From assembly GCA_023053575.1 (NCBI GenBank), contig JAKZAP010000004.1, positions 4,383,572-4,447,571 of the forward strand: 64,000 nt of DNA. The letters are read 5' to 3'. Numbering within the stretch: the first letter of the stretch is position 1; every line of letters starts with the position of its first letter. Below are positions 1 to 12,589 of the stretch, piece after piece. This stretch comes from Branchinecta lynchi. Its lineage: Eukaryota > Arthropoda > Branchiopoda > Anostraca > Branchinectidae. Under the pieces are notes generated by a model that was not told where the DNA came from, ran no database searches, and was given only the letters and a program-made list of their open reading frames with translations. The position numbers and the translations under genes are program-made.

Positions 1-269
1 AGTCAATACCCTAACGAAATTTCGAAACTACAAGTAAAGGCGAATTCTTAAGTTATCTTGGCTGTCGTGATTGGGCCAGAAAAAGGGTGAAAAACACCAG
101 ACATGGTGCTCATATGTTGGGGCACCGTGCCATGCAGCAAGGGCATGGTACCCCCATAAATTGGGAATTTGCTTGTCAAACAGATTTTTAAGAGGGTACT
201 GCAGGACGTATGAGCACGATGCCCAGAAGCTGGAGCACGATCTCCCAAAATTGAGGATTTGTGTTAGCC

Positions 270-395
270 CTCCGGAATTTTCTTCTGGATTCCAGATATC
301 CGTTTTCGTCTTAGTGGACCGGAATGAAGAAGCCAAATCAATAACGTCTGGAAGTCTGCAGCGTTGGATACCCAGATTTCCAAGTTCTTGTTTCA
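270..395. repeat. Old dispersed repeat, related to 15865-15990
   Basis: A stretch with CCAGATATCCGTTTTCGTC, GTCTGGAAGTC and CCCAGATTTCC in the same order as CCAGAAATCTGTTTTCGTC, GTTTGGAAGTC and CCCAGATTCC around 15880-15980. It reads in frame on the + strand within an unrecognised 110-codon open frame, so it may be a decayed piece of a coding transposon. The rest of 1-988 holds no gene I recognise. Confidence 0.4.
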
Positions 396-988
396 AGCTT
401 TAGGTATACTACCGTCTCAGATGCTCGCGTCGTCCGTATGTTTATCTTGAAAATAAGAATTGAATTTTTTTTTAGGATAGGATACTTATTTTATTAATAA
501 ACACGGTTTAACTCTTCTGTATTTACATCTACTGCACTAATGGGAAAACCTACGTTTTTGCTGGCGTGCAGTAGTAAAGGTTAACCATTTTCTAAACACA
601 CCAACAAACAACATAATAAATAACTAATGAAAAAAAAAGTCGCTAAAGTCTAATTCAGCTGGAGTGGATGGCTTATCTCTTCGAGGGCTTAAAGCGATTT
701 TCGGTTACATTCAACTAGAAACTCTTTTGATTAGCAAAAGATGCAGCGTTGCCATCGATAAAGGGGCCGTCCAGAACTGGGTTTCTCGTTGTGACCGTTG
801 GAATAACGATAAGCAAACATATTCTCTTTCTAAGAGAAAGTCCCTGTATTTTGTTCCTCTTTTAAAACTATTCTATTTTTCTTGCTTCATCTGTTTCTAA
901 TTTTTTTTTTTTCGATTTCTTTTTCTACAGGACGACAAGAGTGGTCGCTGATCCTGTATTACATAACCTGAAAAATGTTAAAAGAAAA

Positions 989-2513
989 ATAAGAGCTACG
1001 AGCTCATATGTCACTTGTTAAGAGTAGGTGGTGTGAGAAACGAGAAAATAACTCAGTTCATTTTTCCGGAAATTCCGGTACCCGTCCCAACCTTGCCGTG
1101 ATCCGTTCCGGACTATATGACATCTAAGGCATGCGATCTCTTACTTTCCAAGTTTCATTCAAATCACTCCACTCTTTTAACACCAATGCGAGCCACAACA
1201 TTTCCGGGACTCCCCCTCCCCCACTGTGGCCGAATACGACTCGGACACATAGAATTCTCATCTCTAAATCTCTTCTTCCTGTCCATCTAGTTTAACTCGA
1301 ATCGGAGCATATCTGCAAATTTCCAGTTCCCGCTTCATCCTCTTCCTTCCTAGGTCGGATTAGTTTCGGACGCCAAATGACAAATCTAGGCCGCATAAAC
1401 TTGGGACTTTCCAACTTGCATATCATTTGGCGATACGTTTGGTTTTGTGACACAAAGCTTCCACCCCCCCCCCCCGAACTTCCCCAATCATGGCCGTATT
1501 TGGTTCGGACACATGCTTTGCATATATAGGTCATCATTTCTTATCACCCATAAAGTTTCACTTGAATTGGACAACTTGTTCGTAACCTTCAACCTTCAGT
1601 AATGTCCGGATCGAAAATGGTCGAAATTCTTCCTAGGGCATTGTGTCGAGTCCTTAAGTCTATTTGGTCTGGTTACTAATATACCGGCCAAGTTTTATCG
1701 TCCTTAGCACATCTGGAAGTATCCTGACTCATGATCACCGGGATTCCGGGAAACCCCCTCCAACTCCCCAAAAAAGCCCGGATATGATCTGGTCCTTTCA
1801 AAAATGCTTATGCTTGTTTTCCCCGCCAAAACTCCATCCTTATCCCTCGACGCTAAGCTTTTCACAAATATTCCGGTGCATGGCTTCCCCCCCCCCCCCC
1901 TCGGTCTGGACTTGACATTTAATATCCGAGACAATAGCTCTTTCCACTTGCCAAGTTTCATTCAAATTGGATAGCCCGTTCAATAGTTGTAAATGCCACT
2001 GTATTCCGGATTCCCCATCCCTCCACTCCTCCCACGATGTTCGGATCGTGCAAATGACTATCCTTAAGTCGGTTTATTCGTATCCCTCATACTCCTGCCG
2101 TGTTTCATCATCCAGTACATCGGTTTACCCCCCCCCCCCCCCCCCCCCACTGCCCGAATCCAGTTCGGTTGTGTCAATGAAGTATCTAGGACTTGTGCTT
2201 GTTCTCCCACCAAGTTCCATCCCGATCCCCCAACTCTATTTTCCGGTTCCCCCTCTGACTCCCCCAAAAGTCACCAGATCCGGTTCGGATTTGAAGTGGG
2301 ACGTCTGAGACACGAGGTCTTTCCAGAAATCCATTTTCATTCAGATCCGATCACCCGTTCAGAAGTTATAAATACATCAAGGGTCCGGATTCTTTCTCCC
2401 TCCTCTCCCCCCACGACGGTGGGATCGGGGAAGTGATTGTTTCCAAGTTCCTAGCTTATGTGGAAGTGCCCAAACTAGCAAAACCCAGACAGACTGACAG
2501 ACCGACGGACGGA
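989..2513 (-). mobile_element. Family A HINE-like element, 5'-truncated (A1)
   Basis: Minus orientation. Its 3' end is at 989 (AAGAGCTACGAGCTCATATG), followed by CT-rich monomers, and ends in a reversed (GTCY)n block near 2485-2513 (GACAGACTGACAGACCGACGG). The 5' hairpin is missing. No coding sequence; the proline-rich open frames on either strand come from C- and G-runs. Confidence 0.8.
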
Positions 2514-2649
2514 ATTAAAATTCTACTCGAATGCTGTGCAAAGACGATCAGGCTAGGGCGGTCAGTTCTGTACGGAAAATTAAGATTTTTTTCATCTTTA
2601 GGATGGAAGTTCCTTTGTACCGTATTTCATTGAGAAAATTAACAAAAAA

Positions 2650-4520
2650 CAACAGCTGAAAGCTCATATGCCCCTTGTAAGAACAGTTAGCATGTTTGTC
2701 AGATACGGTTTGCAGTTGTCACGGCTGCATCTCTCTCCCGATACTAATTTCATCAGAAAATCAGCTCGATCTGCTAAATCTGAAATGGTTATTCCACTCA
2801 CTGATAACTGTTTCTCCCACAACGGAGGAACAATCTTTAAGCCAATCTAATAGAGTTCCTAACATGCCTGCCAAGTTTCATGGTCATAGCACAGCCTGCC
2901 AAGTTTCATGGTCATAGCACATTTGGAACGAGAATTGCGGAGAACCCTCTCAAACTCCCCCAACTGTGACAAAATCCGTCCTGTTTTGTCAGTATTGTCT
3001 CGTGTGATCTCTGCGGCTTATACTTGCTCTTTCCTCTAAGTCCCATCCCGATCTCTCGACTCTAAGCGTTTCACGAGATTTCTGGCAGCCCCCCCCCCCC
3101 ACGGTTATTGGATTGGTTCCAAACTTGAAATTGATCATCTGAGACACTTGAAGTTTCGTTGACGTCCGAGAAACCGTTCTAAAATTATGCATGTCACTAG
3201 ATCCTGGATTCCCATTCCCTCCACTCCCCCCAACGTCACCGTATCGGGGAAGGAACTATTTTCAACTCGACATGGAACTAAAATGTCTGCCAAATTTCAT
3301 AGTAGTAGTACATCTGGAAGTACCCTAGCTCGTGATCACCGCGGAAATCCGGGAAACCCCCTCCGACACCCTCCACTGCGACACGATCCGGTCCTATTTT
3401 GTCAATAAAGTATCTAGGGTTAATGCTCGTTCTTCCCTTCAAGTTCCATCCCGATCCCTCGACCGTAAGCGTTTCAAAAGATTTCCGGTCCTCCCCCCCC
3501 CCTCTACCCCCTACCCCCAGTTATCGGATTCGGACAAGATTTGAAATTGAAAATCTGAGACACTTGTTCTTCACAAATGTCAAGTTTCATGCCTGTCGGA
3601 TTACCCGTTACAAGATTAGGTATGTTTCTAGTTTCCCGATTCCCCATCCCTCACTCCCCCCGCGATGGCTGGATCGGGGAAGTGATTATTTCCAAGTTAA
3701 TCTGGTCGGTTCCCTGATATACCTTCCAATTTTATTGTCCTAGCTCATGTGGAAGCGTTTCAGGAGATTTCCGGTGCCCCCTCCAGCCCCCCCCCCCCAC
3801 ATGTATCGAATCTGGTCCGGATTTCAAACTGAATATCCGAACCACTTGTTCTTGACACATGTCAAGTTTCATTTATGTCCGATTACACTTTCCAAAGTTA
3901 TGTATGTTAATGGATTCCGGATTTCCCATCCCTCATTTCCCCCACTATGATCGGATCTGGAAAGTGTTTTTTTTGCAAGTTAATCTTGTCTGTTCCCTGA
4001 TATGCCTGTCAAGTTTCTTTTTCCTAGCTTGTGTGAAAGCGCTTCACGAGATTTGTTTAGTTTAAGTTTAGTTTGCATCAGAGCAAAATAGCTCTAGTTA
4101 TTTTGCTCTGGTTAGCATTTAGCATTCGTTTTGACCACTTGGTCTTACTTTAATCTTAAAACCCTACCTGTTCCCGCATTCGCTTCTAAATACAGCAAAG
4201 CATAGTCGTGTTTGCAGAGCGCTGGTCCTGCACCACAGAGGTCGTCGGATCGATACCGCATGTGGACAGCGCTCGTTTGCTCCCATTTTGCTACCGTTGC
4301 TCGTAGTTTCCGGACTCCCGGATCCGGGGAAAGTCGGATTGGGGAAGTGATTATTTTTAAGTTAATCTGGTCGGGTCCCTGACATGCCAGCGAAGTTTCA
4401 TCATACTAGCTTGTATGGAAGTGCCCGAACTAGAAAAACCTGGACCGACCGACCGCCCGACAGACCGATGGACGGACAGAAATTGCGATCGCTATTTGGC
4501 ACTTGGCTGATGGGCGTATA
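2650..4520 (-). mobile_element. Family A HINE-like element (A2)
   Basis: Minus orientation, nearly full length: starts AACAGCTGAAAGCTCATATG and ends with (GTCY)n and a decayed hairpin end (GCGATCGCTATTTGGCACTTGG) at about 4500-4520. It has the GCTGAAAGCTCATATG terminal variant shared with A7 and A10, and carries the tRNA-like module at 4200-4275. Confidence 0.82.
4200..4275 (+). repeat. tRNA-like module inside family A element A2
   Basis: A B-box-like GTCGGATCGATACCGC at 4244-4259 and a degenerate A-box region before it, ending TGGACAGCGCTC. It lies antisense to the element and next to the same flanking words (GGACTCCCGGATCCGGGGAAAG) as the modules near 11050, 41070 and 46400. Cloverleaf pairing is poor, so it is a tRNA-derived fossil rather than a tRNA gene. 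Confidence 0.6.
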
Positions 4521-4564
4521 TTCAAATGTTTTAACAGATTAAATACAATGGTCGACGTATTTAC

Positions 4565-6063
4565 TTTCTCTCCGTCCGTCGGTCTGTCAGACCGGGATTT
4601 GCTAGTTCGGGCACTTCTCCGTACGCTAGGACGATGAAACTAGGCATGCATATCAGGGACCGGGAAAGGTTAAAGCGGAAATAGTCATTTCCTGATCCGA
4701 CCATCTGGGCGGAGTCGAGAGAGGGGGGTAAGGAAATTTAGATATTTTTAACTTACAAACGGGTGATCGGATCTTAATGAAACTTGATATTTAGAAATAC
4801 CTAGTGTCTCTTGTCTCAGACGTCCTACTTACCGGTAACTTTGTGGGGAGTTGTAGGGGAACCGGAAATCTTGGGAAACGCTTAGAGTGGAGGTATGGGG
4901 ATAAAACTTGGTGGGAAGAATAAGTACAAATCCTACTTACGGCATTGGCATAGACAGACCGGATAAGGGTACTGTGGGGGAATTGAAGGGGGGGGGGGGG
5001 GGGGTCCAGATTTCTGGTAATCCCGCGAGTTCGGTACTTCTTGATGGGCTGGGATAATGAATTATCCTCTCAGATGTTCCGTGTCAAGGCCGGACCGGAT
5101 CTAGTACTTGTGGGGGTTTGGAGTGGGCCACCTGAAAAATCGTAAAATGCTTAAAGTCGACGGATTAGGAGGGAACTTGGTGAGGAGAACAAGCATTAAG
5201 GCTAGCTACGGAATTGACCGAGCCGCATCGAAACGGGGCTCTCTGGGGAGTTGGAGGGGATATCCGTAATTCTGATGATCGCGAGTTAGAATATTTCCAG
5301 ATGTGGTAAGGACAATGAAACTTTGCAGGAGAATTAGTGACCCGACCAAATTTACTTAAGAACCCGACACAATGCCGTAGGAAAACGTCCCTTCCTTGAT
5401 CCCCCTCAATTTTGGGAGTAAGAGAAGGGGAGTACGAAATTTGACTTCCGTAAGTTGTGAACGGGAAGTCCGATTCGAGTGAAACTTAATGGGTGATAAG
5501 AATTGATGAACTAGAAATGCAAGACATGTGTTCGAACCGATGGACCGAATGGGATGCAAGTTGGACAGTACCGAGTTTGTGCAGCCTAGATTTGTTATTT
5601 GGCGTCCGGACCAGATCGGGTCACGGTAGGGGGGTGGGGTAGCGGGAGCCGGAAATTTTCAGATAGGCTGTGCTCCGATTCCAGTCAGACTTGATAGACT
5701 TGAAGAGGAAATGTCAAAGATGCGAGTTTTATGTGTTCAACATCGGACATAGTATAGGGAGTTGGAAGGGGAGTGGCAGAAATTTTGTGGCTCGCATAGG
5801 GGTCAAACGAGTGCAGCGATTCAAATGAAACTTGGAATGTAGAGACATCTTGCCCTAGATGACAGATTTTTGGTTCCGAACCGGATCCAACCACGGTAGG
5901 GGGTGGGGTACGGGAATTTTCCAAAAATGGTCAGATTCAAGTGAAACTTGATAGAACAGTCCGAACCGTAGTTTTGGATGCTAGGTATATTTTGTGACAT
6001 TTTAATCTATTTTTTTGCACTGCCTACTTTTAACAAGGGTCATATGAGCTCGTAGCTCTTGTT
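4565..6063 (+). mobile_element. Family A HINE-like element (A3)
   Basis: Starts in the (GTCY)n block (CTCCGTCCGTCGGTCTGTC) without the 5' hairpin. It contains G-rich monomers with GATGAAACTTGG-type boxes and ends at CATATGAGCTCGTAGCTCTTGTT. It lies head to head with A2, the two 5' ends 45 bp apart. Confidence 0.82.
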
Positions 6064-6365
6064 TTCACTTCGTGTTTACAGCTGGTCTGCACTGACCTAC
6101 ATTATTTTGTGTCATGTGCTTTCAGTTTATTATTCTTTAAGTTTTAGATCGGCTTGTAATGCAAGCATTCAGATTTCGTTGGACAATGTTTCTTATTAGT
6201 ATTCGGAAGAGCAACATTTTCTCTTTGTCATCTTACATTCCTATCGCTGAATACTAATCCCAAATCCTCCCACTAGGTCTTTTTCCATGTACGGTTGACT
6301 TGCTGTCCATCCAATGCCTGCAGTAGTATAGGCTGTTGTAGGTTTGTAGTAATGTGCCCATCTCG

Positions 6366-6943
6366 TTTTATGGCACATGCCCTTCGACCACATGCCATAA
6401 GCGATCGCAATTTCTGTCCGTCCCTCGGTTAGTCGGTCTGGCGGTCGGTCCGGGTTTTTCTAGTTTGGGCACTTCCACATAAGCTAGGACGATGAAACTT
6501 GTCAGGAATATCAGGGACCCCAAAAGATTAAGTTGGAACTATAGTCACTTCCCCGGTCCGAGCATCGCGGAGGGAGGGGGAATCCGGAATCTTGAGGTAT
6601 TTATAACTTTTGAACGAGTGATCGGATCTTAATGAAACTTCATATTTGGAAAGAACTCGTGTCTCAGACGACCCACTTCAAATCCGAACCGGATCCGGTT
6701 ACTTTAGATGGAGCTTGGGGGGGAGCCGGAAATCCGGGATGAAACTTGGTGGGAAGAACAAGCCAAAGCCCTAGACAGTCATTGACGTAACCGGATCTGA
6801 TTCGGGCACTGTGGGGGAGTTGGTGGGGGGGGAGATCCAGTGAGTTCGGTACTTCCTGATGTAATAAGATATTGAAATTGGCAGGAGTTTGAGGGATCCG
6901 AATAGACCGACATGAGAATAGTGGTTTGCTCGTGTTCGAACAT
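6366..6943 (+). mobile_element. Family A element, 3'-truncated (A4)
   Basis: Has the 5' hairpin in decayed form (TTTTATGGCACATGCCC...CATGCCATAAGCGATCGC), (GTCY)n and the first monomers, then stops abruptly at GTTCGAACAT, where a GTGGTAT-rich sequence begins. Confidence 0.8.
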
Positions 6944-7134
6944 TTTGCAGTCACCGTGGTATCTGGCCAGTTACCGAGGTGGCTGATATTGGTGGTATCG
7001 TGATATTTGATGTGGTAACTGATTGTGGTATCTGAAAAAGTCATTTCACTTTCGCAACCACCAACAACAGGGCCTAGGATTTTGTCAAATTGGCGAGAAA
7101 GAAGTTCGGCGCTTGTGATGTGAGTGGATATCAG
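6944..7134. repeat. GTGGTAT-rich repeat, copy 1
   Basis: Contains repeated GTGGTATC and GGTAACTGAT words, then CATTTCACTTTCGCAACCA and CAACAGGGCCTAGGATTTTG. The same block, in the same order and directly before another 5'-truncated family A copy, lies at 12590-12842. It could be a transposon remnant or part of a segmental duplication. Confidence 0.65.
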
Positions 7135-8817
7135 TTTTAAGTGCCATATAGCTATCGTAATTTTGTTCGTCCGTCGGTCTGTCGGTCCGGGTCACTTCGT
7201 AAGTAACTAGTCGGTCCCTTCGTAAGCTAGGTAAGCTAGGACGATGAAACTTGGCAGGCATATCAGGGACCCGAAAAGATTAACTTGGAAACAGTCATTT
7301 CCCCCATCCGACCATCGTGGGCGAGTGGAGAGAGGGGGAATCCGGAATCATGAGGTATTTATAACTTTTGAACGGGTGATCAGATCTTAATGAAACTTGA
7401 TATTTGGAAAGACCGCCTGTCTCAGACGGCCAACTTCAAATCTGAACCTGATCCGGTGACTTTAGGGGGAGCTGGAGGGGGGAGCCGGAAATCTTGGGAA
7501 ACGCTTAGAGGGGATCGACCGGGATGAAACTTGGTGGGAAGAACAAGCACAAGCCCTAGACAATCATTGACATAACCGGACCTGATTCGGGCACTGTGGG
7601 GGGAGTTGGCGGGGGGGGGGGGGGTCTGGAGATCCAGTGAGTTCGTTGCTTCCTATGGTGTAATAAGATATTCAAATTGGCAGGAGTTTGAGGGATCCGG
7701 ATAGACCGACATGAGAATAGTCGTTTGCTCGTATTCGAACATCGTGGGGGGGAATGGAGGGATGGGGAATCCGAAATGTAGTGGCATTTATAACTTTTGA
7801 ACAGGCGATCGGATTTGAATGAAACTTGGCAAGTGAAAAGGCTGTTGTCTCAGATGTTCCATGTCAAGTCCGGACCGGATCCGATACTTGAGTGGTAGTT
7901 GAAGGGACACCGGAATTCTTGTAAAACGCTTAGTGTCGAGGGATCGGGATAAAATTTGGTGGGTAGAACAAGCATGAGCATTAGATACGTTCTTGACGGA
8001 ACCAGATCATATCGGGGCTCTTTGGGGGAATTTGGAGTGGATTTCCCGGAATTCCAGTGACGAGATAAGATACTTCCAGATGTGCTAAGGAAGATAAGAC
8101 TAGGCAGGCATACTAATGACCCGACCAAATAGACTTAAGGACCCGACACAATGCCCTAGAAAGACTTCCGTTCCTGGACCCAACATTTTTCGGGGAGTAG
8201 AGGGAGGGGGAATCCGGAAATTAGTGACTTCCGTAGGTTGCCCGATTCAAGTGAAACTTTATGGTTGATAAAAAACTAATGACCTGGATATGCAAAGCAT
8301 GTGTACGAACTCCTCTGGCCATGGTTGGGGGCGTTGGGGGGGGGGGGGGGGGCGAAAACTTTGTGACATGCACAGAAACCAAACGGATGGGCGGAATGAA
8401 ATGCGACTTGGACAGTACCAAGTTTATGCGGCCTAGATTTGTCATTTGGCCTCCGAACCGGATCCGACCAAGGAAGATGAAGTAGGAACCGGAATTTTGC
8501 AGATATGCTCCGATTCGAGTTAAACTTGATGGACAGGGAGAACAGATGTTATGATGTGTCCGGGTCGTATTCGGCCGCAGTAGGGGGAGTCCCGGAAATG
8601 GTGCGGCTCTCGTAGGGGTTAAACGAGTGAAGTGACTTTAATGAAGCTTGGAAAGTAGAGAGATTGTCTGCCTTGGATGTCATATTTTAGGGTCTGGACC
8701 GGATCCGAACACGGTGGGGTGGGGTATCGGAATTCCTGGGAAAATACTCAAATTCATTTTCTCGTTTCTCATACCACCTACTCGTAACGAGTGCCATATG
8801 AGCTCGTAGCACTTGTT
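7135..8817 (+). mobile_element. Family A HINE-like element (A5)
   Basis: Starts at the right arm of the 5' hairpin (AAGTGCCATATAGCTATCG), then (GTCY)n, then alternating G-rich monomers, ending GTGCCATATGAGCTCGTAGC and ACTTGTT. It includes a poly-G tract near 8337-8352. No coding capacity. Confidence 0.85.
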
Positions 8818-9088
8818 TTTCTTTTGATTCATTAATTGATTCCTTGTGGATTTTTGGGTCACTTACTAGCTTTCTTAATTTTAAATACAAATTTTGAATC
8901 GTTCCTTAACGCCCAACGCATAGGTTTTGTCCCATTAGTATTCTGCGTAAGTTAAGGCTTGAACCTAATTTGGTTTATTATTTAGACAAGTTTATTTAGT
9001 GTGTTACTCATGTAGGTCCGTTTTATTTACTATTCTTTGTTAGCACGTTTAGGTTACTGCACGATGAGTAATCAGTTGTGTTTTTTAG

Positions 9089-9289
9089 GACCTTTTCCCT
9101 TCTTTGGTCACGTCCGGGTCCGGTACAAGCGAGGATACTATCACAGGAATGAATCTGTTAGCCCAGTTCCTGTTCAGGGACTTGCGATTTTCCCAAGTCT
9201 TGCACCAAGCGATAATCCAGAGGATCAATGAAGAAATAGAGGACCAGTTGTCCAGCACCCGTGCCGGAAAGCTGGTGCACAAGATTACG
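9089..9289 (+). CDS. PDZD8: PDZD8 exon 1 in window: start of SMP lipid-transfer domain
   Basis: Encodes residues 1-67 of the partial protein. The conserved stretch MNLLAQFLFRDLR followed by an acidic helix (INEEIEDQL) and the ending AGKLVHKIT matches the first helix of the PDZD8 SMP domain (family pattern LFLFRELRD...FEELL...AGRLLEGL). The SMP domain forms a hydrophobic tube that carries lipids between membranes. The acceptor is TTTTTTAG before GAC and the donor is ACG followed by GTAATC; the exon starts and ends in phase 0. The acceptor is the less certain edge, because the first ~20 residues (DLFPSLVTSGSGTSEDTITG) are not conserved. An upstream exon must encode the signal/membrane anchor; I did not find it. 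A hAT-like MITE begins only 35 bp after the donor. Confidence 0.82.
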
Positions 9290-9324
9290 GTAATCATATT
9301 TTTACCGAATATATCGTCAAGAAC

Positions 9325-10025
9325 CAGTCTAGTACACTAGCCCCTTTTCAGGCACGGTGCTCAAACGTCTAGCACCATGCCTGGGTGCTAGACGTTCAAG
9401 CACTGTACCTTGGATTTCATGTATGGTGCATGGATTTCAGTATACAGTGTATACATCAAAAACACAGTTTCTGTCATAACAACTGAGCACCAGCTCGGAC
9501 AGGGCTGAAATTACTACCATGAATTAGAGAAATCAAAGACAATCCTTTATATATTTTTCACAACAAAAACAAAAGGGCTCGGCTGATGACAGATGTGAAA
9601 AACCTCATTTCCTTTTCTACATAGTCAAGGATTTTGCATGCAAAGTGTCCTGTGCCTCAGCTTTTTCTACCTAGCAGCCAACCAGAATATTGGCCCTTGG
9701 GGAATAGATAGGGAAAATACATGGAGAATAGATAGGGTGCTGTTAGGTTTTTCATCTCCATCATCACTAGAGCCCTTTTGTTCTTGTTGTGAAAAATGTA
9801 TAAAGGATTGTCTTTGATTTCTCTAATTCTTAGTAGTAATTTCAGCCCTGTCCGAGCCGGAGCTCAGTTGTGATGACATCAACTGTGTTTTTTCTGTATG
9901 CACTGTATACTGAAATCCATGCACCATACATGAAATCCAAGGTACAGTGCTTTAACGTCTAGCACCCAGGCATGGTGCTAGACGTTTGAGCACCGTGCCT
10001 GAAATGGGGCTAGTGTACTAGACTG
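9325..10025. mobile_element. hAT-like foldback MITE with 8-bp target duplication
   Basis: 701 bp. The two ends form an inverted repeat of about 245 bp (9325-9575 against 9768-10025) starting CAGTCTAGTACACTAGCCCC. It is flanked by a perfect 8-bp direct repeat TCAAGAAC (9317-9324 and 10026-10033). CAG-type ends and 8-bp duplications are hAT hallmarks. No transposase frame. It sits 35 bp into PDZD8 intron 1. Confidence 0.93.
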
Positions 10026-10033
10026 TCAAGAAC

Positions 10034-10804
10034 GTTGTATTATGTATTTATTTATTCATTTTTTTTCCCTTGAAACTGAGGAGTACGAAATATAAATAAT
10101 ATAGAAAACAAAACTAAGCCTAAATCAAATGATCCATTCATTGACATATAAACACTGTAAAAAAAATCACATGTTTTCGACATCTAAATTACAAATGTTT
10201 ACGTACTATGTTATTCACTTGTTAAAAAGGGTACAGGTTTTGGGTTTGGAGGACTTCCAAGCTTTTTTATAAAAGTTTGCCAGCGTTTTCTTCAAAATTA
10301 AAAATGGGTCTTTAACTTTAAAATCGAAAACTAACTGCGAATTACCAAAAGAAATGGGGAACCCAGGGAGAAATGGGAAAATTGGAAATAAGATATTTTA
10401 AGAACAGATATGTCGCAAATTCAAAAACTTTTTTCGGTTATTACAAGCTGCTTTTTTGCATTCCTGTGGACTGTAGCCGTAGCAGTTGGCCTGTGTGCTA
10501 ATAAGGCGTTTTTGGACGCTTTTTACCGTAGACTTTGGCCTGTGTGTTCGAACAGCAAAAACACCTTATAAGCTGCTCAAACGGAAAGTGGCGGGAAATT
10601 TTGAACTCTGAAAACAAACAGCTTAGCAACTTACTTCCTGGTTTTAAAATAGTGTGCCAACTAACCCAGTGTTCTCTTCTGGACACACCAGAACCTACAG
10701 CTACAAAAAGTTCTGGACCCAATATAAAAAAAAAGACCCGAATACAGAGAGTTGACAAGCAAACAGCAGTCATTCACAATACTTACATTTAACTTTGAAA
10801 AATA
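10034..10804. other. AT-rich intron sequence, nothing recognised
   Basis: AT-rich sequence of intron 1 between the foldback MITE and family A element A7. Short open frames (for example 10535-10792) have no recognisable product, splice frame or family similarity. Confidence 0.4.
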
Positions 10805-11961
10805 TTTTTATGGCACTTGCCCTTCGGCCAAGTGCCATATAGCGATCGCAATTTCTGTCGGTTGGGCGGTCGGTCCAGGCTTTGCTATTTCGGGCACTTC
10901 CAAAAAAGCTAGGACGATGGAACTTGGCAGGCGTGTCAGGGACCCGACCAGAATAACTTATAAATAATCACTTCCCCGATCCAACTTTCCCCGGATCCGA
11001 GAGTCCGGAAACTAGGCACAAGGGTAGCAAAAGGGGTGCAAAAGGGTAATGAGCTGATGTGTCATCGATCCGACGTCCTCTTTCACGGAGGCCCGACACG
11101 CTAGCTCACTGCGCTATTGAACCTTGTAATTAGAACCGAATGGAGGAAAGGGTACAATTTTAGGATTGTGGTCAGAACAAATGCTGAACTAAGCTTTTAT
11201 CTGATTGTGTTCTGCTTTTTCCAAGAAAGTAAGCTACTTCTGTCCTAATTGTATTTGGATACTGTTCCAGATTGGGGCTCCAAAACCAAATTAACTTGGA
11301 AACAATCCCAGATCTGGCCATAGTGGGGGGAGTGGAGGGATGGGGAATCCAGGATCTAGTGACATGCGTAACTTTAGAACGGGTGATCGGACGTGAATGA
11401 AAGTTGACAAGTGTCAAGGACGTGTCTCAGATGATCAATTTAAAGTCCTCGAACGAATCCGATAACTGGGGGGGGGGGGGAGCTGGAGGGGGGTGACGGA
11501 AATCTCGAGAAATGCTTAGTGTCGAGAGATCGGGATGGGACTTGTGAGGAAAGAACAAGAATAAGCCGTGGAGAAAATATTGGCAAAACAGGACCGGATC
11601 ATGTCACAGTTGGGGGAGTTGGAGAGGGTTTTCCAGAATTTCGGTGATCACGAGTTGGGGTACTTCCGAATTTGCTATGACGACCATGAAACTTGGCCGG
11701 CCGTGCTGTGACCATGAAACTTGGCAGGCATGTCAGGGACTGTATCAGATTGGCTGAAAAATAGTCCCTCCCCCGACCCGATCATCGTTGTGGGAGGAAC
11801 AGTTGTCAGTGAGTGGAATAATCATTTCAGATTTACTAGATCAAGCCCATTTCTGTTGAGATGAGTATCGGGAGAGAGATCCAGCCTTGACAACTGCAAA
11901 CCGTATCTGACAAACATGCTAACTGCTCTTACAAGTGCCATATGAGCTTTCAGCTCTTGTT
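10805..11961 (+). mobile_element. Family A HINE-like element, short (A7)
   Basis: Complete ends: TTTTTATGGCACTTGCCC hairpin start, (GTCY)n remnant, and GCCATATGAGCTTTCAGCTC plus TTGTT end. It carries the tRNA-like module at 11050-11120. The end variant GAGCTTTCAGCTC keeps the 5-bp terminal stem (GAGCT/AGCTC) with a different loop from the GAGCTCGTAGCTC subfamily. Confidence 0.88.
11050..11120 (-). repeat. tRNA-like module inside family A element A7
   Basis: On the minus strand: an A-box-like TAGCGCAGTGAGCTAGCG and a B-box-like GTCGGATCGATGAC at the expected distance, preceded on the element's + strand by CTTTCCCCGGATCCGAGAG. It is antisense to the element, at the same internal position as in A2, A10 and A12. 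Confidence 0.65.
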
Positions 11962-12589
11962 GAAAGGAACCACAGGCTAAGGCCAAGAACAACGGCATCA
12001 AGAAGGCCTTTGGCCGTAGCCTGTGGATTCCGTTCTTTGGCCGTTGGACTGAGGAGTAAAAACGCCTTATAAGCAGACAGGCTACAGGGAAAGGTTTGCC
12101 AAAACACCTAATAAGCCCAGCTGCTACTCTCAGGCGAGCTGTAAGGCATGCAAAAACGCAGCTACAGTAAAAAGAACTTGAGGTAAACCAACGGCGGTGA
12201 ACAATGACTCGAGGATATCTATTCTGTATCACCCACGAAAACGAATTAGGAGGCCAAGGAAATGCCTTGCGAATTCTATCTTAAATATGATTGACAATTA
12301 TGGACTGAGAAACCTTAGAAGACGATGCATATGGTATCTTGTGATACCACTTGAAGATGCATAATATAACACGAATGATTTTACAACTTCAAATGAAGCG
12401 CAGCCAAATCGCATGGCATGCTTGACTCTACGCAGTAAAAACTCAAAACTCCTATTCTGAAGTAAAATTTTAGAATCTACCTTCGTTGCATTATGCAAAT
12501 TTCTAGATTCAAGTGAATCTTAACAGATCTTAACAGATTACATCAACCTGTTAAGTGCTAATACGTACTTTAAGACTCATTAGTTGCGT
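11962..12589. other. Intron 1 spacer, nothing recognised
   Basis: Mixed sequence with short open frames on both strands (including an apparent 136-codon minus frame that runs into A7). No domain, repeat end or RNA signature was recognised. Confidence 0.35.

Noticed and set aside
2064..2308. Proline/serine- or glycine-rich open frames inside family A elements (also 33445-33899, 52296-53187 and others)
   Set aside because: They are produced by C/G-runs and (GTCY)n in non-coding repeats. The same peptides reappear wherever the repeat occurs, in different frames and broken by stops.
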